A DNA stretch of 64,000 bases, from NCBI RefSeq assembly GCF_028858725.1, contig NC_084771.1, forward strand, positions 8,088,915-8,152,914. The letters are read 5' to 3'. Origin of the DNA: Colius striatus. Lineage: Eukaryota > Chordata > Aves > Coliiformes > Coliidae. A model generated the notes under the pieces. It did no database searches. It saw nothing but the letters and a program-made list of their open reading frames with translations, and had not been told where the DNA came from. The translations under genes and the position numbers were made by a program. Shown one piece after another: positions 1-11,818 of this stretch (the stretch's first letter is position 1; every line of letters starts with the position of its first letter).

Positions 1-1294
1 TCTACCACTGTTTCTAAACACAACTGCAGCATACTTTAAGGCTCACTTTGTACAGACTGTAATAGGTGTGTAGGGACCTGCATGCTGCTGTGATATGCTG
101 CCTATGTGCTAAAACTGTTACTTTCTTCCTCTGGCAACCTGAAAAACAAGCCCTGGAGCACCAGGTGTTGTTCTGTGTTTCTTGAGCACGTTTTTTTGTG
201 GTTCAACAGACAGGAAGGGGAGCTTCTTGGTGGGGAGATCCTATTTGTCCTTACAGCCCAGTGTAGCTGGCTGCTGAGCGTGTGGCCCTCTGTCACGCTG
301 GGAAGCTGTGTGACTTCTTTTTCCCATGTTATAGGGCCTGCCAGATTTCCTGGTATTTCTCAGCAGGTGAAGCCCTGGGGTGAGAACCCACACAGCAGTC
401 CCGAAGAAGCAGCAAGGAGATTTGCTTTGGGTCAAACTGCAAAGAAATGTGGGTGTCTCCAACTTGGCAAGCTCAGAACAGGGAGAAAGGACAGACCTGA
501 TGGTCCGTGGTACCTGAGGTCATTTAAGTATGTTGGGGTTCTCCATGCTTTAACCCCTGCTAGTGCTTATCTGCCTTTTTATGGACTAAGGGCTGTCAGG
601 CTCGTGTCCCAGGAATACAGGAATCAGAAAGCAAACCACAACCATCTCGGTTTTGCCAGCACAAGACTGTTTGCCTCAGTCTATGCACTTAGTTTTGGCT
701 TTTCTCATTGAGTGGATCTTCCCCAATCCCCAGTCACTCAGTGATGCTCTTGCTGTAGGTTAACAGAGAGATATGGGAAATACCAAAAAGCTTCCAGACT
801 GCCAGCCACAAGCCAGGAACAAAGATAAAGCAGACCATTTATGTTAGTCCCTTGTGTACTATGACATTTCTGCTGCACTTGCAGGAGCTCTGTGCTCCAG
901 CAGTACCTGTGTTATCTATCCATGCTGCTACTGTACCAATGCTCAACCTGTGCTTAGCTGTTATAGACCTAGAACCAACCTTCTCCCAGATACACTATAA
1001 AGTAGGGGTTTTTTCTTTCAGAACAGTCTTTTGGGGGAAAAAAGAAGAAAAGCTTAAAGCCAACAGCATTATTTTTCTGATCTTGTACCTCTTAGGAGAC
1101 TGTAGGGAAACACGTAATGGATCAACACTTCAAAGTATTATTCAAACAAAGATCAAAACAAGCACTCAGAATCTGAGGAGCATGTAGAAAGTTATGCAAA
1201 CAGCCCCAAGGAGACCCAGCAATGCCACCAGACTTCACAGGGCCACAGTGTGCCTTAACTGAGAAGCATTTTGTGTAAACTCTCTGCCATTCAG
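1..1294. other. Gene-poor flank, no gene recognised
   Basis: No recognisable gene lies here. A plus-strand frame stays open from 106 to 711 (about 200 codons), but it begins at GTG, has no nearby ATG with good context and resembles no family I know. No repeat signature was recognised before the CR1 copy that starts near 1295. An unannotated old LTR or other repeat cannot be excluded by eye. Confidence 0.5.
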
Positions 1295-2094
1295 TGAGAG
1301 TTGGGCACAGAGGAACCTCATCAGATTCAGCAAAGGCAAGGGCAGAGTCCTACACCTTGGGAGGAACAACTCCAGCACCAGGACAGACTGGGAGTGACCT
1401 GCTGGAGCAGCTCCAGGAGAGAGAGCTGGCAGTGCTGGTGGGCAGCACATTAAACATGAGCAGCAATGAGCCCTCATGGGCAACGGCATCCTGGGGGCAT
1501 CAACAAGAGTGTGGGCAGCAGGTCGAGGGAGGTTCTGCTGCCCCTCTGCTCTGCTTTGGTGATGCCTCATCTGGAGTCCTGTGTCCAGTTCTGGGCTCCT
1601 CAGTTACAGAGAGACAGGGAACTGCTGGAGAGAGGCCAGAGCAGGGCTCTCAAGATGCTGAGGGGATGGAATATCTGTGTGAGGAGGAAAGACTGAGAGA
1701 CCTGGGGCTGTTCAGCCTGGAGAAGAGAAGCCTGAGCTCAGGGGCACCTCAGCAACACTCACAAGTATCCAAAGGGTGAGTGTCAGGAGGCTGGGGCACC
1801 ACTTTTTTTCTGTTGTGCCCAGTGCCAGGACAAGGGGTGATGGGCACAAGCTGGAACACAAAAAGTTCCACTTAAGCTCAAGGAGAAAGTCCTCTGGTTT
1901 GAGGTGAGGGAGCCCTGGCCCAGGCTGCCCAGGGAGGGTGTGGAGGCTCCTTCTCAGGAGGTTTCCAACCCCACCAGGACACGTTCCTGTGCCCCTGAGC
2001 GAGGGGAACCTGCTGTAGCAGGGGCTGGGGCTGCAGCAGCTCTGCAGGGCCCTTCCAACCCCCATTGTTCTGGGATTCTATGAATACAGGCTCT
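1295..2094 (+). repeat. CR1 non-LTR retrotransposon, 5'-truncated 3' end
   Basis: This is the 3' end of a CR1 LINE on the plus strand. The first half is a degraded C-terminal end of the CR1 ORF2 reverse-transcriptase protein: around 1500-1690 one frame still reads SRSREVLLPL and FWAPQLQRDRELLERGQ. The second half is the 3' UTR, with the usual GGCCCAGGCTGCCCAGGGAG block near 1917 and a tail ending in TTCTGGGATTCTATGAATAC. It is 5'-truncated, as most CR1 copies are, and frameshifts make it inactive. It is similar to the copies at 15777-16317 and 63560-64000, so these three form one subfamily. Confidence 0.92.
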
Positions 2095-2683
2095 TTTCTT
2101 TTTGATTCAAGACTAGAAAGCTGGGTGAATTTCAGCTGAGCACCTGGCAGCATTTCTCACCATCTCTACACTTCCACATCTGCCATCTTAATGTCCCTCA
2201 ATTCCCACAACATGTACACACGCTGTACATTTATTTTTTGTACTATTTGCATTATTAATTAACTCCTTTGGTGTGTTAAATGGTTAGTCCTGTCAATAAC
2301 ATCATTTCAAAACAATCTTTTGGATGACTTGGTGAATCAGTTGCCAGCTGGACAGAATGAGGAACCTGGATCCAACTTTCTAGTAAGTTCTTTACAAAGA
2401 AAACAAGATTCCTTCAGGGATATGGAAAGTTTTGCTAAGATTTTAATTGATTTTCCTCTCTGTCCTCAGCTTTGGCATCTGACACGGATCCATCTGGACT
2501 TGCTGATGGATGGCAGGACATGGGGGGTCAATAGAGCGTGCTGAAGACAAAACCCACCCTGGCAGCTGTCAGACATCGCTGTTAATGAGGGAGACAAGAA
2601 GCAAAGGCTGTCTCTGTACAGCAGAGGCAAAGAACCAGCTTATCATCAACATCGAGGCCACCTATTGAAAAAGCACTTATTAC

Positions 2684-2950
2684 CAGAATAAAATGAGTGA
2701 TCTCCTCCAACAGTGAGCCCTGCTGAGGTCCCAGGGGGGTGGGAAGAGCCAGGAGCTGTGGCTGCAGCTGCCGTGGCGTGACAGCGGCACAGCCCCGCCG
2801 GGCTGGCAAAAGCCCTCGTGCAGCCAGTGCCAGACACGTCCGGCTCGGAGTGGGGAGATAAAGCACACGTCAGGGGTTGCACCAGCAGCGAGAAGTGGTC
2901 GCACGAGGCCGTGTTAATCGCTTCCATGTGCCCGTTATTAGCTACAAAGG
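2684..2950 (-). other. Exon-like interval in a CpG-rich patch (unassigned)
   Basis: On the minus strand this interval starts after a very strong acceptor (a long C/T run ending CTTCCTTTTAG) and ends at CTG|GTAATA. One frame is open throughout; it belongs to a 175-codon open frame spanning 2646-3173 that has no ATG near its start. That frame carries frequent G/C third positions, and CpG density is far above the surroundings. Near its start it reads ANNGHMEAI, and an overlapping frame reads LLAAGATPDV. Both look faintly ankyrin-like, but they lie in different frames, so no ankyrin domain is claimed. It may be a coding exon, a decayed gene, or only a GC-rich patch where stops are rare. Confidence 0.2.
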
Positions 2951-3382
2951 CTAAAAGGAAGAGAAGGAGCAAGCGAGGCCAGACTTGGGTTCGTACTTCT
3001 CGGCACCAACAGCAGAGATGTTTTGTAGATCCTGAGTGCACGAGCTGACACGTGCTCAGGCCCCATGCTGCGGGTGCTGGGCACCCATACACTGCCGAGG
3101 GCTGCGTGAAACCCTCCCCAGCCTCGCAGCACAGGCACAGAGTCGGGAAAGCCGTGGTGAGACCAACAGCCACTCAAGCTACGTGTGTTTTCTGCACCCA
3201 GATAGTTGTCCCTTGTCCCAGAGAACAGGCTCCAGGCAGCAGCGATGCAGGGTGAGGCTTCACCCAACACCAGCACAACAGCCGCTGGCCAGAAACAGCC
3301 CCGTGAAGCAAATGTGCAGCGCTGTTGTTTAGCTCCATACCGAGGTGTGGCTGAGGCTCTGCAAGTGCAAGGCCATGCTCAC

Positions 3383-3496
3383 TTCAAGCTGTTCCAGCAG
3401 CTTATCCCTTGGGAAAAATGCATCACCCAGAAAGCAAACAGAGAGGCTGGTGCTGGCTGCAGCTGCGGTGTCAGCCAGGGGAAACGCTTCACGGGT
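3383..3496 (-). other. Exon-like interval (unassigned, weak)
   Basis: On the minus strand, TTTAGGCAG| precedes 38 open codons that end at CTTGAA|GTGAGC. The interval starts and ends in phase 0 and keeps several CpGs. The acceptor has only a modest pyrimidine tract. The conceptual peptide (including FFPRDKLLEQLE) matches nothing I know. Its phase agrees with the phase-0 intervals at 9547, 10023 and 11654, which is weak support because phase 0 to 0 arises often by chance. Confidence 0.13.
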
Positions 3497-5011
3497 CTGC
3501 CTAAATATTTGGTTTTCTGCTCTCTTGCGTGTTTCCATCAGCCCTCTAGTCATCCTGTGAAAATAGAAACTCCTCTTTCAAGGAGATAATTAACTAACCC
3601 TGAGCAGCTGCAAGGATTCAAACACGGCAAAAGACTCTGAACCCAGCAGAGCTCTGGGCCAGCTGCACGACGTTACCATTTCCTACCAAGGGTTCCTCCT
3701 CGACATCAGGCAAGAAAAAGGTAAATGAAGACATAAATCAGGCAACATGCACTTGGCCTTTTCTGATACAACCTTCAGGTGAAGTGTACCTCGTGCAGTC
3801 TGACTTGCCTGAGTGGAGATGAGCAATGCCTGAGACCTTTCTTCTGGGGGATGGGGGCAGCCCCATGTGAAAGGCTGGATGAGCACCAAGAGGGAGGAAT
3901 TTGGGTCACCTCCTTTGCTTTATCTGCACCTTCTCCTTTGCTGTTGCAGCTGGTTCCCACCACTGGCATGCAAAGAAATGATCACCTTGAGGATCACATA
4001 TCACAGGCAGGAGGCAACATATCAGAAGGTGATCTGGGAAAAGGGTTCCCATTTGAAGCTGACCATGGTGGCAGCCAGGAGGATGATCTCTGGCCACAGG
4101 CAGCTTCTCCAAATTAAGACATCAAAGACTCTGGCTGGTTTGTTTGCTTTGGCTTCTGAGGGAAATCATTCATGTTATTCCAGGTAACAATCTGCTGTGG
4201 CAGCACTGCACAGGCTGTTTGTGGACTTTTGTTTTTGAAGGAGAAACAAGTCTGTGAAAGCAAGATGTGTGTGTGCATTGAATAAAGAAGCCTCCAAGCT
4301 AAAACTGCAAGAGCAGTTTAACAAGTTACACAACCACAGCTCACTTTTCAGTGGTATATGGAAAGCAGAAGGAGAACACATTTGCAGTGACCCTCAGAGA
4401 CAGAATTTGGCAAAGCACTAAGTGCTCTTAGTGAAATAAAACAGTTGGGGAAAAGACATGGCCTGCAATCCCTTTGCTTGTGATACCAAGTGTAATCCTC
4501 AATGGCCTTCAGAGATTGAAAACTGCTCTGCTGGTTTTGGATTCAAATAAATTGATTCAACTGTGAATTAACAGCAGATGACTTATGGGAATAAACATTC
4601 CCACATTTAGAGTTTGGGACTATTTGAAAGTGTTAGAGCAGAAGGCAGCTGGGGCAGGGCTCACCTGGGCAGCCAGAGCCACTGTTACTGGAACCCAGTC
4701 TTGGCAATACCACTCCAGCCTCAGATACTGAGGATGGGTGCAGAAACCAGTAGATGCTTAACTGGGCATGTGATGAAATGCTGTGACTCAGAGCCCAGGG
4801 CTTTCACCGCCCCTGAATGGGTCTTTGGAAAGTGCAGGTGAGCCCCAAGCACAGCTGGAATAGCACTTGATCCAAACAGGACAGAGTGAGTGGCTGCCAA
4901 TGGGGAAAAGGAGCAAGGGACACATCCTGCTCAGCACACACTGCTGCAGATCCCTAGGGACAGCTTTGCCATGGATGTGAATAGGCAAAGCACATCCACT
5001 TAAGCTGGTTC

Positions 5012-5690
5012 CATAGAATCATATTGCTTGACAAAGCCCTTTAAGCTCATTAAGTCCGAGCCCTGCCCAGCCCAGCACTACCCCATGGCCCTCAGCACCT
5101 CAGCTCCACGGCTTTGGGACCCCTCCAGGGCTGGGCACTCCCCCAGCTCCCTGGGCAGCCTGGCACAGGGGCTGACACCCCTCTCAGGGAAACAGTTCTG
5201 CCTCAGCTCCAACCTCAACCTCCCCCGGGGCAACCTGGAGCTGTTTCCTCTTGTCATTTACTACTTGGGAGCAGAGACCAACTCCCAGCTCACTGCAGCC
5301 TCCTGTCAGGGAGTGTCAGAGAGTGCTCCTGTCTCCCCTCAGCCTCCTCTTCTCCAGGCTCAATACCCTCAATTCCCTCAGTCCCTCCCCAGCACCCTTG
5401 TGCTCCAGCCCCTTCCCCAGCTCTGTGCCCAGCTCTGACCACGCTGCAGCCCCTCAGTGTCCCTGTGGCAGTGAGTGAGGGGCCCAGCACTGAACACAGC
5501 CCTGGAGCTGCAGCCTCCCCAGGACCCAGCACAGGGGGACAATCTCTGCCCTGCTCCTGCTGCCAGCCCAGTGCTCTTGGCCTCCTGAGCATGCTGCTGG
5601 CTCATGTTCAGCTGGCTATCAATGAACACCCCAGGGCCCTTTCTGCCAGGCAGCTTTCCAGCCACACATCCCCAGCCTGTGGTGTTGCAT
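5012..5690 (-). repeat. CR1 retrotransposon, second subfamily
   Basis: This is a CR1 3' end in minus orientation. Its tail reads as CATAGAATCATAT at 5022 on the plus strand. Inward come the diagnostic AGCTCCCTGGGCAGCCTGGC (about 5145) and the rest of the 3' UTR and ORF2 end. The plus-strand 192-codon open frame across 5114-5692 is only the antisense of this element. The copy is GC-rich and shares its 3' end (ending in a sequence that reads AGGGCTTTG on its own strand) with the copies at 17975-18178 and 61322-61762, which separates it from the subfamily at 1295-2094. Confidence 0.9.
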
Positions 5691-8600
5691 GAGACTGTTT
5701 CAAGGTCTGCACCCCTGTGAGCTGGAATGGAAGCATGAAACTGCTTCTAGGAAAAAGCTCCTAATTCTCACAATTTTGGATGAATCAGCCCTGCTCTGCC
5801 TCTTCCCTCTCTTCCTACATCAATCTGCCTGTAAGCAGTAGATAGAAATAAGATCTCTAGCAAAAGAGGATTACACACCCATTGCACCAGCCTGTTGTAG
5901 TAGCTGAGACTTCCAGACTCACGAGGAAGAGTGGGTGATATCTCCCGCTCCCTTCCCTGGGCCCTAACAATGTGGGATTGTACCTGAGCACCAACGCAAC
6001 ATTGTGGGCTCAAATGGACTATTTCTCAGGCAACAGCAGCATGTGGAATGCAATACAGTTGGTATTACATCCACTGCTCCTCTTGGCCACGCCGCAGGAT
6101 GGCCACATGCCCAGTACCATTCATTCACAGGCTCTTTGCTGCTCCATGCAGAGCTGAGACAACTGGGCACGTTCATCATTTAGCTGATAAGTGAGGCTTG
6201 GATAACCACAGGGAACTTATTTTTACAAGTGCATGTGTGGGCTATAGGTGGCTGAGAAATGCTCCAACCTCACACAATGCCTGAGGACTCTCCTCCCTCC
6301 CATGCCTTCAGAGCAGCCACCGTACCTCACACCACACCGTTTTTGCTCCCTGCCCTCAGCAGCACTGCTGTAAACCCAAACAGAAATAGCTAATGCTCTT
6401 CCATGGTAACAACCAGCAAACTCTGGGAGCTGGGGTGTCTGCCAGTGGTCTGTGGGAGTGAAGAGATTTGCACTACGTGACCTGGGTTTCCGTGCAAGTG
6501 CCCGCTGCTCCGCGGCAGCCCAACCACTGCGCTGCGGGCAGGGACACCTGAGCCCAACAAAGCCCCTCAGTCCTCAGAACAGTGCAGGGCTGTCAGCAGG
6601 CTGCTCCTCTCTGCCTGGCAGGCTTCATTGCTCACAGTGTTAATTAGCACAGGATGAGCTGCCCCTTCAGCTCCAGTCTCTCTACAGTGCTACCTTGTAG
6701 TATAGTCACATGCTGATTGATCCAGGACCCCCCATCACAGCAGTGAACAAAGGTATTTCTGGAGTATTTGTTTATAACACAAGGCCACGTTTGCAAATGC
6801 ACATAAAGCTGCTGGGAAGATATCCCAGAAACCCTCACAGTGATGTTTAAAAGGTTCATCATTTTTTTGGAGCACCCAGTCTGACAAAAGAGCTGACCCC
6901 AGGTGCTGAGCACCTGCTGCCCAAAAATCAGGCTTCTGCAGCACTTACAACCTGCCACTGCCCACCTTAGGTACTGATTCCAGGGAAGTAACCACTCCAA
7001 ATCAAACCCACACAACACACAGACCCTGACACTGCTGCTTCTGCCTTCTTTGTGAGAGGGAGGTAATCAGAGCAACACAAAAGATCAAGTTACTTATCTC
7101 CTTACAGGCAGGAGGAACACAGACCGCACCATGCAGGCAGAGCCACAGAGCAAATAGCAAGAACAGCATCCTAACAACATAACATGAGCCACAGTGGGTC
7201 CTTCATTTGAAGGAATAAGCAGATTTGGAGAACAGGTATATGTATCTGCATCAGTCCTCTACAGGACTTGGTATTTGCTGTCTCCAGGACTGAGGAGTTA
7301 ATCAGTAAAGTCAACAAGAGAAAGGCTGTGGGCACTTCTCTAATACTGAAAGGGTGAAAAATAACGGGGTTTGTGTTTTGTTGAGTTTTTTGAGCAGCTG
7401 GAAAATCTGCATGTTACAGATGAGCCCAAGAGTGGGAGTTATCTGGAGGCACAGCTGTGTCCAGAAACTGTTGGATTTAAACCTGTGTCAAATGCCTCTG
7501 ATGTTTCCCCCTGCTCAACCAGGCTTGGTGGCTGTGTAAAGACTCATCCTGCTGTAGTAGATGGCTGCAGATCCCCAAAGAGTCAGAATCAATCAGGGCA
7601 TGTTTATAGTGTTTTGCAGTCATTTTTGAGTCATAAAACACAGAGCTGAGCTCCCTCTGAGTTTATGGCTCTGGATCTCATGCTCTTGCTCGGGCTGCAT
7701 CTCTCAGGATTTATACCTGCTGGAGCTCAACACCAGTTTCAGGTGCTATTTCCAGAAGCCCCATTTGCTTGGGTTTAGGAAGAAAAATCTCTCAACTTTA
7801 CATTAGATTCAGATCCCATCAGTAGCTCAGCCTGACACTCAGCAGTTTAATTGGGTCCACTGGAATATGGAGACATCATCTGACTGAACTAATAGGTTGC
7901 TGGTCATTAAAGCCTCCTTCAGGAATTCCCTTGAGACACCAAAGAGGTGCTTTGTGCCATCTAAGCAGAGCTGAACACGTCAGCAGTGGCTTCTCTCAGT
8001 CAGTTGGACTAGGTGATTGTTGCAGGTCCCTTGCAAATGAGATCTCCTCTTGCCATGCTCAGCTATGGGAGGGGGCTGCCAGGCCTGGGTGGGTGACACA
8101 GCCTGAAACCTCATGGGTGGGATCTCCCTCGCAGCTCTTCTACAAGCTTGCTGCTCTGCAGAACACCCCTCTCTGAATCCTAGCATGTTTTCCTTTATGA
8201 CAGAGATGGGGGCTTCTTCAATGCACAGAAAATGGGGTTGATTTCCTGTTATCCACAGAAGTGCTGTTGGCCAAAACACTGATGTCATCGTGAGGCTGTA
8301 AGAATGTGCTGAATTATCTGCTTTCCACTAATGCAGAAAGCCAGGGGAAAAAAGCTGATGAAGAAGTCTAAGTTTACCTGAAAATCAAGCCAAACGAGTT
8401 TTTCTCTCCCCCTTTCTATGTCCTTCTGTAATGGAAGGAGTTTGAAACAGCAAGGATCAAATTCATGGCAGTCTAAATGTTAAATGTGGGCTGCAGGAGC
8501 AGAGCTTTTAAAAAGATTTCATTGAACGTTGTTTTTCCTCCCTCAGACTCCCAAGCTTGTGCAAATTGTACCTCAGCCTTTTGACAAGCACCCCATTCAT

Positions 8601-9546
8601 CCTGACACTGGCTACTGGATCTCCCGCCGCTCACAAAGTTGTTGGTCCAGCCCCAGTCCCTCTGCTTCATTAAAGGGTTTGTGTTTGGTGGACATGCTGT
8701 GGGCTCCTTTCATCTCCCAGCCTCCCTTCAGGCTATTTTTAAACGTCAGGTTCCAGTGCTGCGCTGGGGCAGAGCTGCTGCCAGGCTCAGCATGCCCTGG
8801 GTGCTCAGAGACCTGCTCAACTGAGAGTCAGAGCAACTACAGTGTCCTTGGTTGAGAGCTCAGAGCATGCTCAGAATTGATGCAGCTCAAGAAATCCTCC
8901 TCGATAAAGAACAACTCACCCAAATCAACAGAACCGAAGGGTGACTGCACTGACTGACAGCCTTGGGCAAAAGCCAGAGTCCTGCCTGAGGGAGCTCTGG
9001 TGAGCAGAGATTTTGCTGTATCTGTGTTCCAGGGCTGGTTTTGTGCCCTTTGATGGGTTTTTATAACATTTGTCCTGGTTTGTGAGGCAGGTCAGTGCAG
9101 CATTCCCTGCTGCTCGTTCCCTGGGAGCACCAGCTCCTCCCTGGGCTGGGGGAGGAAGGGACAGAAACGTGCTTTCCTCTCTCCCAATTTCAAACCTCTC
9201 TTTAGAGAATGAGACAATGAGCATTGTACTTTGTGCTCTGCCAGAGAAGATGATAAACCCTTCCTCACCATTTGCTGAGGAGTTCCTTCCATAACTGAGA
9301 CTCCCTCTGCACAGGCTTTGTAAATCTGATAGTCATGGCTCAAAACACATTCTTTCAGTGTAAGGAAAACTGTTGATTTGAATCATAAACAGCACAAATA
9401 GTTTCCAGTTGTCCTCATCTAGCGTGTCCAACCCATGACACTGGTGTAGATAGAGCTCTACAATCTACTGGCAGGGCTGAGCGACACACAGCAAGCAAGG
9501 AAGCCTTGGAAGGGTTATCAGGAGTTTTGTGAACACAAGTATCTAC
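5691..9546. other. Gene-poor stretch, nothing firm
   Basis: No gene or repeat was recognised. A small CpG-bearing patch lies at about 6460-6550. A 124-codon minus-strand frame at 6644-7018 contains several splice-like signals but no convincing exon. Near 8563 a good plus-strand acceptor (TTTTTCCTCCCTCAG) precedes a short open frame, but no donor of quality follows it. Confidence 0.45.
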
Positions 9547-9600
9547 CTGAGAAGGACGAGAGTGAAGATCTAGTTGTGATGGCTCTGGGATATGCTCCTT
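9547..9600 (-). other. Exon-like interval, 54 nt (unassigned)
   Basis: Read on the minus strand, AAGCTTTGCAG| precedes 18 open codons that end at CCTTCTCAG|GTAGAT. It is phase 0 at both ends, so it joins in frame to the interval at 10023-10091, which lies immediately upstream in the minus-strand direction. The conceptual peptide (KEHIPEPSQLD and on) is hydrophilic and unrecognised. On its own this is weak; its value comes from its neighbour. Confidence 0.2.
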
Positions 9601-10022
9601 CTGCAAAGCTTTCCCTCAGAATGTAACCAACCCCCAAAAACCATTCAGGAATCTCACAAGGTGCCACACACACCTTTGGAGCCAGGCTTTCCCTTGTTCT
9701 CACTAGGCAAACAGATGCTGCACATTGCAGAAAAGCTGCTATAAAACATCCAGACACTTCTGTCAGGTTCCCCCAGCATTTTGAACAGCCTGTGCTCAGG
9801 TTTCTGTTAGTCTTTTCTGGGGGGCTGCCTGTGGGGAGCCTCCTGGTACACCCCCTGCATGGCAGGTGACAGGCTGCCTAGTTCAACATGGCAACGACAT
9901 CTTGATTGGAAGAGAAAGAACACATCAATAGGTGCTAGAGAGCAACAGCTGGTAAATCTATACACAGGAAAACAAATAGCCATGAGCTTTGATTGTTCAA
10001 GTTCGCAGCAGAGATTACTTAC

Positions 10023-10091
10023 CTTGGCACATACATAGCCGAGGCGTACGGCTTGTAATTCCTGAGCTAGTGCTAAGCAAAACCATGTGTC
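10023..10091 (-). other. Exon-like interval with consensus splice sites, 69 nt
   Basis: On the minus strand the acceptor CCCCTTGTTTTAG and the donor CCAAG|GTAAGT are both close to the vertebrate consensus. The 23 codons between them stay open in phase 0 at both ends. The interval keeps three CpGs within about 15 bases (plus-strand GCCGAGGCGTACGGC) in an otherwise CpG-poor region, which is compatible with constraint. The conceptual peptide begins DTWFCLALAQELQAV and ends GYVCAK; I cannot assign it. It could belong to a coding or noncoding antisense transcript that starts at the CpG island near 23 kb. A chance splice pair remains possible. Confidence 0.3.
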
Positions 10092-11653
10092 CTAAAACAA
10101 GGGGAAAGTTGAACTCCAACACTGTGCACAGGCAGAGTCAATGGTGCTAACTTGAACTTGTAGCAAAATGAAGCTGGGAAGAGCCAAGCAAAAGGGTCCC
10201 AGAGAGAAGAGCAAAGAATGAGCAGCAGCTTGGAAGAGAACAAAAGGTGGGTTACAGACCCACACCAGGGATGGAGAGAACACGTCTACTTGATCACAGA
10301 TGTGCCGTGAGGTGAAGAACAGGGTATAGAATCATGAGCTTCTCCAGTGACCAGAAGCTATGGTGCTTCCCATGACTTCAAGTGGGGCACCACCTCAAAA
10401 AATGAGGCATTTCAGCAGCTCCTCTCCCCTTCTCTGCTTGGGGAGTGAGCCATAGCTGCACTGTTGCACCCTGTTTCACAAACCAACAGCCCTGTTGCCC
10501 TACAAAGTGGTCTAGGTATGGGAAGTGTAGGACTTTTAAAGTCAGCTTGCTCTCATGTGACCCTCATGCAACCCAAACCAACTGCAGTGGCAGTGAAGCA
10601 CTAGGTAAGTTTCTCCTTCCATCAGATGTGTTTATGAGCATTCTTCCTCTCTCCTTCTCCAGATAAAGCATCATTATTAACAATGGCTGTAAAGCTGCTG
10701 CAACCCCTGCTTACTGCCCAAAAGGCCTCAATTCGGGTTCATTTCCCACAGAAGGGTTTGTTGGTGCTGCTGAAAGCTTAGACTGACCTGTTATTTGGTG
10801 ACACTGTCCTCATCAAAAGGTAACACAGTCAAAAAAAAAAAGATAAAAGCACATTAAAAGAGAGATTTGGGAACACAAGCAGTGAGTTGGGCCCTTGGCA
10901 GAGCTCTCCAGGGCTGGGCCAGCAGCCTCTGCTCTGCCTTGGCTATATCAGAGCCAGCAGCTGCCAGAGGCACGTGCAAAATGCTCTTGTGATTAAAGAT
11001 GCATCCATCATCGTTAGAAATTAGCAGAAGCCAAGTTGAAGCGAGACAAGCCAACAAGAAGGAGAAGTTAAAACAACAACAACAAGCTGCAGTTTTCTGT
11101 TACTCACATTGCAAACACATGATGTCCCACTGACGCTGCAGCAGGGCACCCCAGCCAAAGGGGTGATATCATCCCTCTCCTGGGATGTTTAGAAAGAAGT
11201 CATTTACTCCAAGATGAAGCAGAGGACCACGTGCTTGGCAGTTGAGGGCAGCTTGTACCAAAAGGCTGTGTAGAGGACAGAGGGGTGATGAGGAATTTGG
11301 AAGCAGTTCAGCAGGATTTGGAAGGTGGTAGGAGAGGTGCTTTGGGAAGGCTAAAGAAAACAAAAGGAGAGGAAAAAAATGTTTATAGAAGAGGTGCAAC
11401 AAGGACTTGACAGAGAAGAAAGGAACTCTGGCAACTATTTCTGCTCAGAAAAATGTTGTTAGGATCAAAGCAGTGCTTAGGGAGGCTCTGCTCTTTTTCA
11501 AACTGCTTTGAATGAACCACACTCAGGGAAAGTGATAGTGGTAAACTCTTTAACATGGACCTCCTAGTGTAACCCTGCTATTTAAGGATGTGTCAGCATT
11601 GAGATAAATATAGCATCTGCTAGTAACAGTCCGAGAAGTCATCTCAAACTCAC

Positions 11654-11818
11654 ATGAGACTGCACATCAGGAGACCCAGCAGAGCCCAGCCACACCACCG
11701 CCACTGCGAGAGCTCCCAAAGCGAAACCTCCCTGTGCTGCTGCAATGGCTGGAGCTGGAGCCTGGTCTGAACCCAGCACCAAACACCATCTGCTGCTGGG
11801 GTGCCACCGCCCTGCACG
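11654..11818 (-). other. Exon-like interval, 165 nt, strong acceptor
   Basis: Read on the minus strand, the acceptor TGTCCTGTCTCCTCTGGCAG is excellent and the donor CTCAT|GTGAGT is good. The 165 bases (55 codons) are GC-rich with several retained CpGs. All three frames are open or nearly so. The phase-0 frame joins in frame to the interval at 10023-10091 and would encode an Ala/Val/Leu-rich segment (around FALGALAVAVVWLG) long enough for a membrane span. The openness of all frames reflects base composition and weakens the coding argument. A noncoding exon is equally possible. Confidence 0.28.

Larger units (their letters stand above)
2095..5011. other. Gene-poor stretch with a CpG-enriched patch
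   Basis: No gene is certain. The stretch is ordinary intergenic DNA except for a clearly CpG-richer and GC-richer patch at about 2770-3110, which falls within a 175-codon minus-strand open frame described separately. The remainder (2095-2640 and 3600-5011) shows only short open frames in all six frames and no recognisable repeat. Confidence 0.5.

Noticed and set aside
106..711. A 201-codon plus-strand frame
   Set aside because: It begins at GTG, has no suitable ATG, no splice context and no family resemblance. One or so frames of this length are expected by chance in 64 kb.
5114..5692. A 192-codon plus-strand frame
   Set aside because: It is the antisense strand of the CR1 copy at 5012-5690 and has no relation to a gene.
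8563..8700. Plus-strand exon after the acceptor TTTTTCCTCCCTCAG
   Set aside because: The acceptor is good and a frame is open, but no donor of quality follows and the peptide is not recognisable.
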